Assembly: GCA_913775305.1 (NCBI GenBank)
Contig: CAJYIY010000100.1
Location: 1 to 64,000 of the forward strand
Length of the DNA: 64,000 nt
Source: an uncultured Erwinia sp.
Lineage (GTDB): Bacteria > Pseudomonadota > Gammaproteobacteria > Enterobacterales > Enterobacteriaceae
Direction of reading: 5' to 3'
Shown here: positions 7,703 to 18,186 of the stretch, piece after piece
Layout: each line of letters starts with the position of its first letter
Numbering within the stretch: position 1 is the stretch's first letter
Notes under the pieces: generated by a model
Told to the model about the DNA's origin: nothing
The model's database searches: none
Seen by the model: only the letters and a program-made list of their open reading frames with translations
Position numbers and translations under genes: made by a program

Positions 7703-9364
7703 TCAGGCGGCTAAAAGTTCTTTTGCGTTCGCCAGCGTGTTGCGGGTGACCTCGCTTCCACCCAGTAAACGCGCCAGTTCCTGCAGGCGGGAGCGCTTGT
7801 CCAGGCACTGCATATGGGTTTCCGTCATCTCGCCATCGGTTTCTTTGCTGACAAAGAAGTGCTGATGCCCGCAGCCTGCAACCTGCGGCAGGTGGGTTAC
7901 GCACATCACCTGCGTGGATTCACCCAGCTGGCGCAGCATTTTACCGACGACAGCAGCGGTCGGTCCGCTGATGCCGACGTCCACCTCATCGAAGATCAGT
8001 GCCGGTGTATCCATTTTGCGGGCGGTAATCACCTGAATCGCCAGGGCGATACGCGACAGCTCACCGCCAGAGGCCACTTTAGCCAGCGGCTGCAGCGGCT
8101 GACCGGGGTTAGTGCTGACGCGGAAATCAATCCGATCGCCGCCTTCCGCCGTCAGGTGGTCAGGATTGAACTGGAGGTCGATAGTAAAGCGTCCGTGCGG
8201 CATCGACAGCGCGTGCATACTTTCGGTAATCAGATGGCCCAGCTCGTCAGCGAAGTGTGCACGGCGTTCGTGCAGCTGTTCCGCACAGTGCAGCGCGGCG
8301 GCATGATGTTCCGCCACGGCCTGCACCAGTTCATCCTGATCGCTCTCCTGCTGGTCCAGCAACTGCTGTTCTGCCAGCAGCTGCTGATGGAAAGAGGGCA
8401 GCTCTTCCGGCGCAACATGATGCTTGCGGGCAAGGCTAATCTGTCGTGAAAGGCGCTGTTCCAGTTCCTGAAGGCGGTTGGGATCCAGGTCCAGTCGATC
8501 GCAGTAATGGCGCAGCTCGTCGCTGGCTTCGCTAATCTGGATGGCGGCCTCTTCCAGCATGCCAAACACGCCGCTGAGTTTGTCATCCATCTCGGTAAGC
8601 TCCCCCATCAGCTGACGAACGGTGTACAGCTGGCTTTGCAAGTTGTGATCCTCACCGTCCGCCAGGCTCAGCAGTGCCTGCTGGCTGACGGAGAGCAGGT
8701 GCCCACTGTTCGCCTGGCGTTTGTACTCTTCATCAATCTGCTCGTATTCGCCCGAAACCGGCGCGAATTCATTCAGCTCTTTCAACTGATACTGCAGCAG
8801 CTCGCGGCGCGCTTCACGCTCCTGAGCCTGCTGCTGATGATGGGCAAGGTTACGGCAGCTCTGATGCCACTGGCGATAGCGCTGAGCCATATTTTGCAGC
8901 AGCAGCGTTTCACCCGCATAGGCATCGAGCAGGGTTTTCTGATGTTCGGGTTTAAGCAGCAGCTGATGGGCATGCTGCCCATGGATCTGAATCAGTGCCT
9001 GGCCCAGCTCACGGAGCTGGGAGAGCGGTACCGAGGTGCCGTTGATAAAGCCGCGTGAGCGGCCGTCGCTGCTGATCACGCGCCGCAGCAGGCACTCGTT
9101 GCCGTCATCAAGCTGGTTTTCGCTCAGCCAGCGCTGGGCTGAAGGTGTATCCTTCAGTGAGAAGCGGGCGCAGATGTCCGCACGGGATGCGCCCTGACGA
9201 ACCATGTCCGCATCGGCACGACCACCCAGACAAAGCCCCAGCGCATCAATAGCGATGGACTTACCCGCACCGGTTTCGCCGGTGATTGCCGTCATACCGC
9301 GCTGAAAGTCGATCTCCAGTTCACGAACGATAGCAAAGTTACTAATGGTCAGTTGTGCCAGCAT
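7703..9364 (-). CDS. recN: DNA repair protein RecN
   Basis: 553 residues starting [20 protein letters not shown] at 9364. An SMC-like ATPase: Walker A GETGAGKS near residue 30, a long central coiled coil, the ABC signature [13 protein letters not shown] and Walker [15 protein letters not shown]. RecN is recruited to double-strand breaks and holds DNA for RecA-mediated repair. Two LexA-type operators lie 29-66 bases upstream, so it is SOS-induced as in E. coli. Confidence 0.97.
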   Translation of the reverse strand: MLAQLTISNFAIVRELEIDFQRGMTAITGETGAGKSIAIDALGLCLGGRADADMVRQGASRADICARFSLKDTPSAQRWLSENQLDDGNECLLRRVISSDGRSRGFINGTSVPLSQLRELGQALIQIHGQHAHQLLLKPEHQKTLLDAYAGETLLLQNMAQRYRQWHQSCRNLAHHQQQAQEREARRELLQYQLKELNEFAPVSGEYEQIDEEYKRQANSGHLLSVSQQALLSLADGEDHNLQSQLYTVRQLMGELTEMDDKLSGVFGMLEEAAIQISEASDELRHYCDRLDLDPNRLQELEQRLSRQISLARKHHVAPEELPSFHQQLLAEQQLLDQQESDQDELVQAVAEHHAAALHCAEQLHERRAHFADELGHLITESMHALSMPHGRFTIDLQFNPDHLTAEGGDRIDFRVSTNPGQPLQPLAKVASGGELSRIALAIQVITARKMDTPALIFDEVDVGISGPTAAVVGKMLRQLGESTQVMCVTHLPQVAGCGHQHFFVSKETDGEMTETHMQCLDKRSRLQELARLLGGSEVTRNTLANAKELLAA

Positions 9365-9392
9365 GGTTGCCTTCCTGTATGAAAACACAGAT

Positions 9393-9430
9393 ATGGTTTT
9401 TCATACAGTATATACTGGTTTTATGACCAG
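9393..9430 (-). promoter_or_regulatory. LexA operators of recN
   Basis: On the minus strand CTGGTCATAAAACCAG (9430-9415) is a symmetric CTG-N10-CAG box. A weaker CTGTATGAAAAACCAT (9408-9393) lies closer to the gene. Paired boxes mark recN as a strong SOS gene. Confidence 0.75.
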
Positions 9431-9450
9431 TAAAGTAGCCAGGCGCAGTT

Positions 9451-10329
9451 TCAGAACAATTTTTTTGACCAGCCAAGTTTGGAACTTAGCGTATTGAAAT
9501 AGTTATAGTTTTTGGGGTGAATTAGATTCAGGTGATAGTCGCTGCGGCGGATCAGCACATCTTCCCGCTCCTGGATCGGCAGTGCAATCTGGCTGTCGCA
9601 GCTGATTTCCAGATCGCTGCGCAGCGAGGAAAAGCGCAGGCGGATAGTACTGCTGCTGTTAATGACCAGCGGGCGAGCCGACAGGGTATGCGGGAACATG
9701 GGCACCAGCACAATCGCGTCCAGTGAGGGGGTAAGAATCGGTCCTCCGGCTGAAAGCGAATAGGCGGTCGAGCCGGTAGGCGTGGAGATGATCAGGCCGT
9801 CAGAGCGCTGCGAAAAGGCAAAGTTCTCGTCGATATACACTTCAAACTCAATCATATGGGCGACTTTGCCCGGATGCAGAACCACCTCATTTATCGCGGT
9901 GCCGATGCGTGGTGTACCAGACTGACGGCAAACCTGTGCCTCCAACAGAAAGCGGCTTTCCACAAAATATTCGCCTTCCAGCACGTCTGCCAGCTGCTGC
10001 TGGGCGTTATCCGGATCGAGATCGGTAAGGAAGCCGAGATTTCCACGGTTGATACCGATAACTTTAATATCGTAACGCGCCAGCACGCGCGCGGCACCAA
10101 GCATGTTGCCGTCACCGCCAACCACCACTGCAAGGTCAGCCCTTTGGCCAATTTCGGCCAGCGTGCCGGTTTCCACCCCTTCCAGTTTCAACTCGCGGGC
10201 AATCTGGCGCTCAATAATCACCTGATAACCGCGGGCAGTGAGCCAGCGATACAGCATTTCGTGGGTGGTGAGCGCAGTGGGATGCCGTGGATGGCCGACG
10301 ATCCCGATGCAGTTGAAGTGGCTGTTCAT
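9451..10329 (-). CDS. nadK: NAD kinase
   Basis: 292 residues from 10329 ([22 protein letters not shown]), the E. coli length. The GGDGN motif ([14 protein letters not shown]) binds ATP/NAD, and [20 protein letters not shown] is the second conserved block. It phosphorylates NAD to NADP. The 36-residue upstream extension of the frame overlaps the grpE promoter and is not used. Divergent from grpE. Confidence 0.97.
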   Translation of the reverse strand: MNSHFNCIGIVGHPRHPTALTTHEMLYRWLTARGYQVIIERQIARELKLEGVETGTLAEIGQRADLAVVVGGDGNMLGAARVLARYDIKVIGINRGNLGFLTDLDPDNAQQQLADVLEGEYFVESRFLLEAQVCRQSGTPRIGTAINEVVLHPGKVAHMIEFEVYIDENFAFSQRSDGLIISTPTGSTAYSLSAGGPILTPSLDAIVLVPMFPHTLSARPLVINSSSTIRLRFSSLRSDLEISCDSQIALPIQEREDVLIRRSDYHLNLIHPKNYNYFNTLSSKLGWSKKLF

Positions 10330-10380
10330 GATTCTGGCATTCCTTACGAGGTAAACTCCCCCGACAATGTGACTGGTTCC

Positions 10381-10408
10381 CTTGAAACCGCGATTCTGAT
10401 CCCCATAA
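10381..10408 (+). promoter_or_regulatory. Sigma-32 heat-shock promoter of grpE
   Basis: CTTGAAA at 10381-10387, 13 bases, then CCCCATAA at 10401-10408; this fits the RpoH consensus and resembles the E. coli grpE promoter. The distance to the grpE ATG is 43 bases. Confidence 0.88.
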
Positions 10409-10451
10409 TAAGCGAACCAGCGATGGAATATGCACAAACGCGGAGAAATTC

Positions 10452-11033
10452 ATGAGTAGTAAAGAACAGAACACACCAAACGAGCAAGTCTCAGACGAAA
10501 TTGAGAGCGAGCAGGCGAAAAACCCGGCCGCAGAGGCAGCAGATGGGGTGGACCCGCGCGATGAACGCATTGCGCAGCTTGAAGCCCAGCTGGCTGAATC
10601 CCAGGGCGGCGTGCGTGATGCACAGCTGCGCGCCCAGGCCGAGATTGAAAATATTCGCCGTCGTGCGGAAATGGACGTTGAGAAGGCGCACAAGTTTGCG
10701 CTGGAAAAATTCGCCAATGAGCTGCTGCCGGTTATCGACAGCCTTGAGCGTGCGCTGGAAGTGGCTGACAAAACCAATCCTGAACTGGCTTCGATGATTG
10801 AAGGTATCGATCTGACGATGAAGTCGCTGCTGAACGCGGTGGGTAAATTCGGTGTGGAAGTGGTGGGTGAAACCAATGTGCCATTCAACCCGGAAGTGCA
10901 CCAGGCGATGTCGATGATGGAGTCTGAAGACGTTGCGCCCAACCACGTGATGATGGTGATGCAGCGTGGTTACACCCTGAACGGTCGCCTGTTACGCCCG
11001 GCGATGGTGGCGGTGGCAAAAGCTAAAGCCTGA
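10452..11033 (+). CDS. grpE: Nucleotide exchange factor GrpE
   Basis: 193 residues. An acidic, flexible N-terminus (1-50) is followed by a long coiled coil ([15 protein letters not shown]...[19 protein letters not shown]) and the C-terminal beta domain ([45 protein letters not shown]). It releases ADP from DnaK in the heat-shock chaperone cycle. A sigma-32 promoter precedes it and a strong terminator follows. Confidence 0.97.
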   Translation: MSSKEQNTPNEQVSDEIESEQAKNPAAEAADGVDPRDERIAQLEAQLAESQGGVRDAQLRAQAEIENIRRRAEMDVEKAHKFALEKFANELLPVIDSLERALEVADKTNPELASMIEGIDLTMKSLLNAVGKFGVEVVGETNVPFNPEVHQAMSMMESEDVAPNHVMMVMQRGYTLNGRLLRPAMVAVAKAKA

Positions 11034-11043
11034 GTCAAAATGT

Positions 11044-11072
11044 AAAAAAAGCACCGAAAGGTGCTTTTTTTT
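11044..11072 (+). terminator. Terminator after grpE
   Basis: AGCACC-GAAA-GGTGCT followed by eight T and preceded by an A-run. It probably also serves the convergent ung. Confidence 0.9.
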
Positions 11073-11077
11073 CGCGG

Positions 11078-11758
11078 TTATTCAGGCAGATATGGCGTCC
11101 AGTCTATCGGTGCTTCCTGCCGTTCAGTCAGCCACTGATTGGTTTTTGAGAAGTGCGCGGAGCCAAAGAAACCGCGATGGGCCGACAGCGGGGAAGGGTG
11201 CGGTGCCTGCAAAACGTGGTGTCGCTGGCGATCGATAATGCTGCCTTTCTTCTGCGCATGGGAACCCCACAGCAGAAATACCACGCCTTCACGATGTTGA
11301 TTAATCGCGGCAATCACGTGATCGGTAAAGGTTTCCCAGCCAAACTTAGCATGGGAATGCGCTTTGCCCCCTTCAACAGTCAGCACGGTGTTGAGCAGCA
11401 GCACCCCCTGACGCGCCCAGCTCTCCAGAAAGCCATGACTGGGCCGCTGAAATCCGGGAATATCCGTCGTCAGCTCTTTGTACATGTTCACCAGTGAAGG
11501 CGGTACCGCTACGCCTGGCAGAACGGAAAAAGCCAGTCCGTGCGCCTGATTTGGGCCGTGATAGGGATCCTGCCCCAGAATCACCACCTTCACCTGTCCC
11601 AGTTCCGTCAGGCGAAAGGCGTTAAAAACGTCTTTCTGTGGCGGATACACCGTTTTGCCGGCCGCACGCTCCGCAGCGACTGCCGCCAGCGTTTCCCTGA
11701 AGTACGGTTTTTCTTTCTCCTCTGCCAGCACATCGTGCCAGGTCATGGTATTGGCCAT
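11078..11758 (-). CDS. ung: Uracil-DNA glycosylase
   Basis: 226 residues from ATG 11758, which has AAGGAG six bases away. The upstream TTG at 11764 touches the ribosome site and is rejected. Catalytic GQDPYHG (Asp) and [13 protein letters not shown] (His) motifs are intact. It removes uracil from DNA at the start of base-excision repair. Convergent with grpE. Confidence 0.97.
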   Translation of the reverse strand: MANTMTWHDVLAEEKEKPYFRETLAAVAAERAAGKTVYPPQKDVFNAFRLTELGQVKVVILGQDPYHGPNQAHGLAFSVLPGVAVPPSLVNMYKELTTDIPGFQRPSHGFLESWARQGVLLLNTVLTVEGGKAHSHAKFGWETFTDHVIAAINQHREGVVFLLWGSHAQKKGSIIDRQRHHVLQAPHPSPLSAHRGFFGSAHFSKTNQWLTERQEAPIDWTPYLPE

Positions 11759-11924
11759 CGCCAACTCCTTTAAGTCTCTGGGGCGTATAGCTTATCGCGG
11801 TTTGATGAGGGGTGAAACTTAAAAAATAATTGATTATTTACAAAAAAAGTAGAAGTAGGGGCACGGGAAAACGCATACAAAACAGAAAGTTACTCACAGA
11901 CCCTTCATCAACGGTTCGCGGCAG

Positions 11925-11938
11925 TTGATTTGGGTCAA
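11925..11938 (+). promoter_or_regulatory. FNR site upstream of grcA
   Basis: TTGATTTGGGTCAA fits the FNR consensus TTGAT-N4-ATCAA with one mismatch, about 100 bases before the ATG. Anaerobic induction by FNR is known for yfiD/grcA. Confidence 0.7.
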
Positions 11939-12040
11939 AGAGAGGTGCACTCGGCGCTGATATACAGAAGAGGGGTTTATCCATTTATTCCTGTATTCCT
12001 GCGCAGCTTTACTCTGCGCCCAACGCCTGGAGGCAAAATT

Positions 12041-12424
12041 ATGATTACCGGTATCCAAATCACTCAAGCAAAAAACAGCGCGCTGCTGAACTCGTTCTGG
12101 CTGTTGGATAGCGAGAAAGCGGAAGCACGCTGCGTGTGCGCCAAATCGGGCTACAGCGAAGATCAGGTTGTTCCGGTGAGCGATCTGGGGCAAATCGAGT
12201 ACCGCGAAATCCCGCTGGAGATAAAGCCGCAGGTGCGCGTAGAGGGCGGGCAACATCTTAATGTCAACGTCTTGAGCCGTGAAACGCTGGAAGAGGCGGT
12301 TAAATATCCGGAAAAATATCCGCAGTTAACCATTCGCGTTTCAGGTTACGCCGTGCGTTTTAACTCACTGACCCCGGAACAGCAGCGTGATGTGATTACG
12401 CGCACGTTTACTGAGAGTTTATAA
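12041..12424 (+). CDS. grcA: Autonomous glycyl radical cofactor GrcA (YfiD)
   Basis: 127 residues from ATG 12041 ([16 protein letters not shown]) with GGAGG upstream. The C-terminus [25 protein letters not shown] carries the glycyl-radical glycine in SGYAV. It repairs oxygen-cleaved pyruvate formate-lyase by replacing its damaged C-terminal part. An FNR-type site upstream fits expression on oxygen shift. The open frame to 11930 is leader. Confidence 0.96.
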   Translation: MITGIQITQAKNSALLNSFWLLDSEKAEARCVCAKSGYSEDQVVPVSDLGQIEYREIPLEIKPQVRVEGGQHLNVNVLSRETLEEAVKYPEKYPQLTIRVSGYAVRFNSLTPEQQRDVITRTFTESL

Positions 12425-12604
12425 GGGCAGTCGCCGGATTTTACCGGTGTGTCGTTGAAAAACTCATCACGCCAGAATTTGGCTTAATTAGCTGATTACT
12501 GGCGTTATTTTTATCTTTGAGCAAAAACAGACTGTGGCCGGAAAGCATATAATCCGATCGGAGGTCAACTTTCGCTTTAATGCCCCATTTTCAGCTTTTA
12601 TTAA

Positions 12605-12637
12605 TAAAAAAACCGCCTGTGAAAGGCGGTTTTTTTA
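12605..12637. terminator. Bidirectional terminator between grcA and srmB
   Basis: AAACCGCC-TGTGAAA-GGCGGTTT flanked by A-run and T-run, between convergent genes. Confidence 0.88.
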
Positions 12638-12650
12638 TCATGCAGTGCGA

Positions 12651-13979
12651 TTATTCAGCACCACCGGTTTTTGCCGAAGCAGGCTTGCGGCGTTTACCAA
12701 TATTTTTGGTATCGCGGTGGCGCAGTTTAGCGCGTGGCTTCTCGTCTTCTTTGGCCTTTTCTTTCTTCTCTTTGCGTTTCGCCAGCACCTTCTTCGACGG
12801 TTTGCCTTTCAGCTTTTCGTTTGGCGGACGGGTGCTCGGACGCAGCTCTTCAATCACCCGCGACTTCAGCGGCTCCTGGATATAGCGACTGATTTTGCCC
12901 AGCAGCAGATTATCGTGCGCTTCAACCAGCGAGATAGCGATGCCTTTCTTACCGGCGCGGCCCGTACGGCCAATGCGGTGCAGGTAGGTATCTGCCGTCA
13001 CTGGCATATCGAAGTTGAAGACGTGGCTGACATCATCGATATCGATGCCGCGTGCGGCGATATCAGTGGCGACCAGGACATTAACCCGGCCTTCAACAAC
13101 GCGTTTGATCGCTTCGTTACGCTTGGCCTGAACGAGCTCACCTTCGAGGTAGCTGGTGTTGATCCCGGCTTCACGCAGCCAGGCGCAGACCTCATGAACG
13201 CGATCGCGCTTACGGACAAAAATAATTGAGCGGGTCACTTCCGGCTGCTTAAGCAGATGGATGAGCAGAGCGGTTTTATGCTGAATATCATCTGCACGAT
13301 AATACCATTGCTGGATTTTTTTACGCTCGCGCCGCGCCGGGTCGGCTTCAACTTCAACCGGCTCATTCAGGATGCGCTCAGCGAAGTCCTTGATGGCTTC
13401 GCCCTCCAGCGTGGCGGAGAACAGCAGGGTCTGCTTACGCCAGCGCGTCTCGGCGCTGATCGTCTCAATATCCTGGGCGAAACCCATGTCCAGCATGCGA
13501 TCCGCTTCATCAAGGATCAGTGTTTCAACCGCGCGGCAGTCGAAGTTCTCTTCCTTAATGTATTGCAGCAGGCGACCGGTGGTGGCGACCACCACATCCT
13601 GGTTTTCGCTGAACACTTCCGCATGGTTCATAAAGGCCACGCCGCCCGTGATAGTCGCGATATCCAGATGAGTATGTTTAGCCAGTTCGCGGGCCTGATC
13701 GGCAACCTGCATCGCCAGTTCACGCGTAGGGGTCAGCACCAGAATGCGCGGCGGGCCGGATTTTTTACGCGGGAAGTCAAGCAGGTGTTGCAGTGCGGGC
13801 AGCAGGTAGGCCGCGGTTTTGCCTGTACCGGTTGGTGCCGAACCCAGAACGTCGCGACCCTCCAGTGCTGGCGGGATTGCCGCGGCCTGAATGGCTGTGG
13901 GGCGCGTGAAGCCTTTTTCCTGCAGGGCTTCCAGCAGGCTTTCGTCTAGTTCGAGTTCGGAAAAAGTGGTTACAGTCAT
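12651..13979 (-). CDS. srmB: DEAD-box RNA helicase SrmB
   Basis: 442 residues. Motifs in order: Q motif, APTGTGKT (I), PTRELA (Ia), DEAD ([12 protein letters not shown]), SAT (III), [10 protein letters not shown] (VI). A lysine-rich tail follows ([23 protein letters not shown]), as usual in SrmB. It assists early 50S assembly with L4/L24 and 23S rRNA and is important in the cold. Monocistronic and divergent from trmN. Confidence 0.97.
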   Translation of the reverse strand: MTVTTFSELELDESLLEALQEKGFTRPTAIQAAAIPPALEGRDVLGSAPTGTGKTAAYLLPALQHLLDFPRKKSGPPRILVLTPTRELAMQVADQARELAKHTHLDIATITGGVAFMNHAEVFSENQDVVVATTGRLLQYIKEENFDCRAVETLILDEADRMLDMGFAQDIETISAETRWRKQTLLFSATLEGEAIKDFAERILNEPVEVEADPARRERKKIQQWYYRADDIQHKTALLIHLLKQPEVTRSIIFVRKRDRVHEVCAWLREAGINTSYLEGELVQAKRNEAIKRVVEGRVNVLVATDIAARGIDIDDVSHVFNFDMPVTADTYLHRIGRTGRAGKKGIAISLVEAHDNLLLGKISRYIQEPLKSRVIEELRPSTRPPNEKLKGKPSKKVLAKRKEKKEKAKEDEKPRAKLRHRDTKNIGKRRKPASAKTGGAE

Positions 13980-14111
13980 GGTCTACCTCAGTTTGGGGCG
14001 CTGATTATAGACAGATTGAACGCGATCTTCATCTGTTTGTATCGGGTTAATGACTTTTCCTTCGTCATGGTTTGTCCTATGCTAGCGCCGTTTCTCTTTC
14101 AGGTCAGTCAA

Positions 14112-14849
14112 ATGTCGCAACAGAAAACCTTTCTTCGTGCCAACGGGTTTACCTTTAAACAATTTTTTGTCGCTCACGATCGGTGTGCCATGAAAGTAGG
14201 TACCGACGGTGTCCTGCTTGGTGCCTGGGCACCAATTGCTGACGTACGTCGGATACTGGATATCGGTACGGGTAGCGGTCTGATTGCATTGATGTTGGCA
14301 CAGCGTACCGCGGATTCGGTCCAGGTCGATGCCATTGAGCTTGATGTCGCCGCCGCTGAGCAGGCGGAGGAAAACGTCGCGGCCTCGCCGTGGCCACAGC
14401 GGATCCACGTTCATCAGGCCGATATTCTTGAATGGGCACCGCACTGCGAGCAGCGTTATTCGCTGATTGTCAGCAATCCTCCCTATTTTGCGCCGGGCTC
14501 TGAGTGTGCGACCCCGGAACGCGCTTCCGCTCGCTACACCGACTCACTTAGCCACGAAGCCCTGCTGGGCTGCGCCGAGCTGTTAATTGCGGAAGAGGGG
14601 TTCTTCTGCGTCATCCTGCCGGAATCGGCGGGGAATGCACTGGTGGAGATTGCGTTACAGCGCGGCTGGCATTTGCGTTTCCGCACCGATGTGGCCGATA
14701 ACGATACCCGGCCACCCAACCGCGTGATGCTGGCGCTTTCGCCGCAGCCGGGTGAGCAGATGCTGGATCGCATGACAATTCGCGGGCCGGATCAGCACTA
14801 CTCTGAAGCACACTGTAGCCTGACCCGCGACTTCTATCTATTCCGCTAG
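14112..14849 (+). CDS. trmN: tRNA1(Val) (adenine(37)-N6)-methyltransferase
   Basis: 245 residues from ATG 14112 ([37 protein letters not shown]). SAM-binding [15 protein letters not shown] and the N6-adenine catalytic motif NPPY ([11 protein letters not shown]) are intact. It methylates A37 of tRNA1(Val). The 32-residue upstream extension has no family support. Its last 12 bases overlap the end of nadB on the other strand. Confidence 0.95.
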   Translation: MSQQKTFLRANGFTFKQFFVAHDRCAMKVGTDGVLLGAWAPIADVRRILDIGTGSGLIALMLAQRTADSVQVDAIELDVAAAEQAEENVAASPWPQRIHVHQADILEWAPHCEQRYSLIVSNPPYFAPGSECATPERASARYTDSLSHEALLGCAELLIAEEGFFCVILPESAGNALVEIALQRGWHLRFRTDVADNDTRPPNRVMLALSPQPGEQMLDRMTIRGPDQHYSEAHCSLTRDFYLFR

Positions 14850-16451
14850 TTGGGGAGTCAGCACCGTGGGCCTGGCCTCACCCAGCGCTTCAGGATAGTC
14901 GAGCGTATAGTGCAGGCCACGGCTCTCTTTGCGATCCAGGGCGCATCGCACCATCAGTTCAGCCACCTGTACCAGATTGCGCAGTTCCAGCAGGTTGTTA
15001 GAAATGCGGAAATTGGCGTAGTACTCGTCAATTTCCTGCTGCAGCATGTTAATGCGCCGCAGCGCGCGCTCCAGACGTTTAGTGGTGCGAACAATCCCCA
15101 CGTAATCCCACATAAACAGCCGCAGCTCATGCCAGTTATGCTGGATAACCACCCGTTCATCGGAATCATCCACCCGGCTTTCATCCCATACCGGCAGTGA
15201 AGCCACCAGTGCCACGTCCGCCAGCCGGCGATCGATATCTTCTGAGGCTGACCAGCCGTAAACCAGGCATTCCAGCAGCGAGTTCGAGGCCAGCCGATTG
15301 GCGCCATGCAGGCCGGTATAGCTAACCTCGCCAATTGCATACAACCCGCTGACATCGGTTTGCCCCTGCTGATTCACCATTACGCCTCCGCAGGTATAGT
15401 GTGCCGCCGGAACAACCGGGATCGGCTGGCGGGTGAGATCAAAGCCCAGCGTCAACAGTTTTTCACAGATGGTTGGGAAATGGGCGCGGATAAAGTCCGC
15501 TGGCTGATGGCTGATATCCAGATACATGCAGTCAGCTCCCAGCCGCTTCATTTCGTGGTCAATCGCCCGGGCGACGATGTCACGCGGTGCCAGTTCGCCT
15601 CGTGGATCAAAGTCCGGCATAAAGCGGGAGCCATCAGGGCGCTTAAGTAATGCGCCCTCACCGCGCAGCGCTTCGGTCAGCAGGAAGTTACGGGCATCAG
15701 GATGGAACAGGCAGGTGGGATGGAACTGATTAAACTCCAGGTTTGCCACCCGACACCCGGCGCGCCAGGCCATGGCAATGCCGTCACCGGATGCAACGTC
15801 CGGATTCGTGGTGTATTGGTACACTTTCGCAGCGCCGCCGGTGGCCAGCACCACGGCCCGTGCGCGGCACGACTCAACCTTCTCGCGTTTACGGTTCCAG
15901 ATATAGGCGCCGACGACCCGGCGTTCTCCCGGCAGGTCAATCTTGTCCGAGACGATCAGGTCTACGGCGTTACTGCGCTCAATCAGCGTGATGTTCGGGT
16001 GACTGAGCGCCTGACTGACCAGTGTGGTTTCAACCGCTCTGCCGGTGGCGTCCGCGCTGTGCAGAATGCGCCGGTGGCTGTGGCCGCCTTCGCGAGTCAG
16101 ATGGTAACGCTGTTCGCTGTTTTCCGGCGTCTCTTTATCGAAAATCACGCCATTATCAATCAGCCACTGCACGCTGTGGCGGGCATTACTGGCGATAAAG
16201 GAGACGGCTTCGCGCTCACACAGGCCGCTGCCCGCAATCAGCGTATCCTCAATGTGGGACTCAATGCTGTCAGTTTCATCAAACACGGCCGCAATACCGC
16301 CCTGAGCATAGAAGGTCGAGCCTTCGCTGACCGGACCCTTGCTAAGTACGGTAACGCGGTATTTTGCCGCCAGACGCAGCGCCAGCGAAAGGCCCGCTGC
16401 GCCGCTGCCAATAATCAAGACATCACAGCTGTAATCGGAAGAATGCGTCAT
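14838..16451 (-). CDS. nadB: L-aspartate oxidase
   Basis: 537 residues from 16451 ([28 protein letters not shown]). The FAD dinucleotide fold GSGAAG is at the N-terminus, and [15 protein letters not shown] and [13 protein letters not shown] are family blocks. It converts aspartate to iminoaspartate, the first step of NAD synthesis. A perfect NadR box abuts the start codon, so repression by NadR at high NAD is expected. Convergent overlap with trmN. Confidence 0.97.
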   Translation of the reverse strand: MTHSSDYSCDVLIIGSGAAGLSLALRLAAKYRVTVLSKGPVSEGSTFYAQGGIAAVFDETDSIESHIEDTLIAGSGLCEREAVSFIASNARHSVQWLIDNGVIFDKETPENSEQRYHLTREGGHSHRRILHSADATGRAVETTLVSQALSHPNITLIERSNAVDLIVSDKIDLPGERRVVGAYIWNRKREKVESCRARAVVLATGGAAKVYQYTTNPDVASGDGIAMAWRAGCRVANLEFNQFHPTCLFHPDARNFLLTEALRGEGALLKRPDGSRFMPDFDPRGELAPRDIVARAIDHEMKRLGADCMYLDISHQPADFIRAHFPTICEKLLTLGFDLTRQPIPVVPAAHYTCGGVMVNQQGQTDVSGLYAIGEVSYTGLHGANRLASNSLLECLVYGWSASEDIDRRLADVALVASLPVWDESRVDDSDERVVIQHNWHELRLFMWDYVGIVRTTKRLERALRRINMLQQEIDEYYANFRISNNLLELRNLVQVAELMVRCALDRKESRGLHYTLDYPEALGEARPTVLTPQLAE

Positions 16452-16453
16452 AG

Positions 16454-16471
16454 TGTTTAATTTACTAAACA
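16454..16471 (-). promoter_or_regulatory. NadR operator of nadB
   Basis: TGTTTA-ATTTAC-TAAACA, the exact 18-base NadR palindrome, two bases upstream of the nadB ATG. Confidence 0.88.
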
Positions 16472-16810
16472 GGTTGTTTGCTGAGCATAGCACTCAAATT
16501 AATCAGGCAAAAAGGCTTTTTATCGACCAGTATGAAGAGCGTTTTCCAAAGTGAGCTGCAGCGATTTGTTCCCCCGCATCGGCCTGAACACGCCTGGTGG
16601 CGTTAAGAATCGTGTGAACTGAAGCTTTTTGAAGCGATTAGAGGGTGAAAAACCTGGCCCCATGCGTTACTCTGCGGGCGGCATCAGGGTAAAGAACAAT
16701 CCGTTCAGGATCGTAAAGAAAAGCAGTGGCCACAAATCGGTAAGAATGCATAAAAAAGCGAGCTGATTTGTAAATGAGCCCTGATGACATCACAAAAATA
16801 ATGGCGTAAT
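16472..16810. other. nadB-rpoE intergenic region without a gene
   Basis: About 340 bases between divergent genes. No convincing reading frame or RNA gene is seen. In E. coli the rpoE leader carries several promoters and a leader peptide (rseD); only the sigma-E-type promoter at 16811 could be read by eye here. Confidence 0.5.
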
Positions 16811-16838
16811 GGAACTTCTCCAATGAAAACCACTCAAA
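16811..16838 (+). promoter_or_regulatory. Sigma-E promoter of rpoE
   Basis: GGAACTT at 16811-16817, a 16-base spacer and TCAAA at 16834-16838 match the sigma-E consensus. This gives autoregulation of the rpoE operon. Confidence 0.7.
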
Positions 16839-16923
16839 TCGCGTGCTTGCTCGAAAACACTACTGGGTTATCACTGGGAGTTTGGTTACGCGTGGAAACA
16901 GATTTGGGGAGATTTTACCTCGG

Positions 16924-17499
16924 ATGAGCGAGCAGTTAACGGATCAAATTCTCGTTGAGCGTGTGCAGAAGGGCGATCAGAAGTCATTTAACTTACTGGT
17001 GGTGCGCTACCAGCATAAAGTGGCGAGTCTGGTCTCCCGCTATGTACCTTCAGGAGATGTTCCTGACGTTGTGCAGGAATCATTTATTAAGGCCTATCGT
17101 GCGCTGGAATCTTTCCGGGGGGATAGTGCTTTCTATACCTGGCTCTATCGAATTGCCGTCAATACGGCCAAAAATTATCTGGTTGCTCAGGGGCGTCGTC
17201 CGCCATCCAGCGATGTGGACGCTATCGACGCAGAAAACTTTGAAAGTGCGGGAGCGCTGAAAGAAATTTCGAACCCTGAGAACTTAATGTTGTCAGAAGA
17301 ACTGAGACAGATAGTCTTTCGCACTATCGAAACGTTACCTGAAGATTTGCGTATGGCGATTACGCTGCGCGAACTTGATGGCCTCAGCTATGAAGAGATA
17401 GCGGTCATTATGGATTGTCCGGTGGGTACGGTTCGGTCACGAATTTTTCGTGCGCGAGAAGCTATTGATAATAAAATTCAACCGCTTATCCAACGTTAG
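16924..17499 (+). CDS. rpoE: Sigma-E (extracytoplasmic stress sigma factor)
   Basis: 191 residues from ATG 16924 (MSEQLTDQILVERVQKGDQ), preceded by GGGGAGA. Region 2 (YQHKVASLVSRYVPSGDVPDVVQESFIKAYRALESF) and region 4 (ELDGLSYEEIAVIMDCPVGTVRSRIFRARE) are almost identical to E. coli. It directs the envelope stress regulon and is held by RseA at the inner membrane. First gene of rpoE-rseA-rseB-rseC. The frame extends 27 residues upstream without family support. Confidence 0.97.
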   Translation: MSEQLTDQILVERVQKGDQKSFNLLVVRYQHKVASLVSRYVPSGDVPDVVQESFIKAYRALESFRGDSAFYTWLYRIAVNTAKNYLVAQGRRPPSSDVDAIDAENFESAGALKEISNPENLMLSEELRQIVFRTIETLPEDLRMAITLRELDGLSYEEIAVIMDCPVGTVRSRIFRAREAIDNKIQPLIQR

Positions 17500-17529
17500 T
17501 AATAGCGTATACAGGAAGGGTATTGAGGC

Positions 17530-18186
17530 ATGCAGAAAGAACAACTTTCCGCTTTAATGGATGGTGAAGCACTGGATACCGAGCTGCTGTCGGCGCTCAA
17601 TTCTGATGCAGCACTACAGAAAAACTGGGAAAGCTATCATCTGATCCGCGATACACTGCGTGGAGATGTCCCACAGCTGCTGGATTTTGATATCGCTGCC
17701 CGCGTGGCCGCGGCTATCGAAGATGAACCAGCGAAAAATGTGACCGTCACCCGCTTGATCCCGGAAGCTCAGCCAAAACCCGAAGAGGCTGAAAAAATGC
17801 CATTCTGGGCTAAAGTACGTCCCTGGGCGGCACAAATTACCCAGGTTGGCGTAGCGGCCTGCGTCTCGCTGGCGGTTATCGTCGGCGTTCAGCAGTATAA
17901 CAAGCCCGTTGAGGGCCAGTCTTCGGATTCTCCGGTGTTCAACACGCTACCGATGATGGGACAGGCTTCACAGGTCAGTCTTGGTGTGCCGTCTGAAAAT
18001 GCAGTCAGCAACAGCAATGTGAATCAGCAAGTGCAGGATCAGCGTCGCCGAGTCAACGCGCTGCTTCAGGACTATGAGCTTCAGCGTCGGCTGCATGCAG
18101 AACAGCTGCAGTTCGATCAAAATCCTGACCAGCAGGCCGCCATTCAGGTTCCCGGTAATCAGTCCTTAGGAATGCAACAGCAGTAA
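17530..18186 (+). CDS. rseA: Anti-sigma-E factor RseA
   Basis: 218 residues. The cytoplasmic sigma-binding domain (MQKEQLSALMDGEALDTELLSAL...NWESYHLIRDTLRG) is followed by one membrane segment near residues 98-120 (AQITQVGVAACVSLAVIVGV) and a periplasmic part with a Gln-rich end. DegS and RseP cleave it on outer-membrane stress to free sigma-E. Its TAATG stop/start overlaps rseB. Confidence 0.95.
   Translation: MQKEQLSALMDGEALDTELLSALNSDAALQKNWESYHLIRDTLRGDVPQLLDFDIAARVAAAIEDEPAKNVTVTRLIPEAQPKPEEAEKMPFWAKVRPWAAQITQVGVAACVSLAVIVGVQQYNKPVEGQSSDSPVFNTLPMMGQASQVSLGVPSENAVSNSNVNQQVQDQRRRVNALLQDYELQRRLHAEQLQFDQNPDQQAAIQVPGNQSLGMQQQ

Noticed and set aside
7814..8449. 211-residue frame on the plus strand inside recN, and similar long frames opposite srmB, nadB, purL, iscS and pepB
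   Set aside because: All lie antisense to clear, full-length conserved genes with high GC; they lack family resemblance and ribosome sites.
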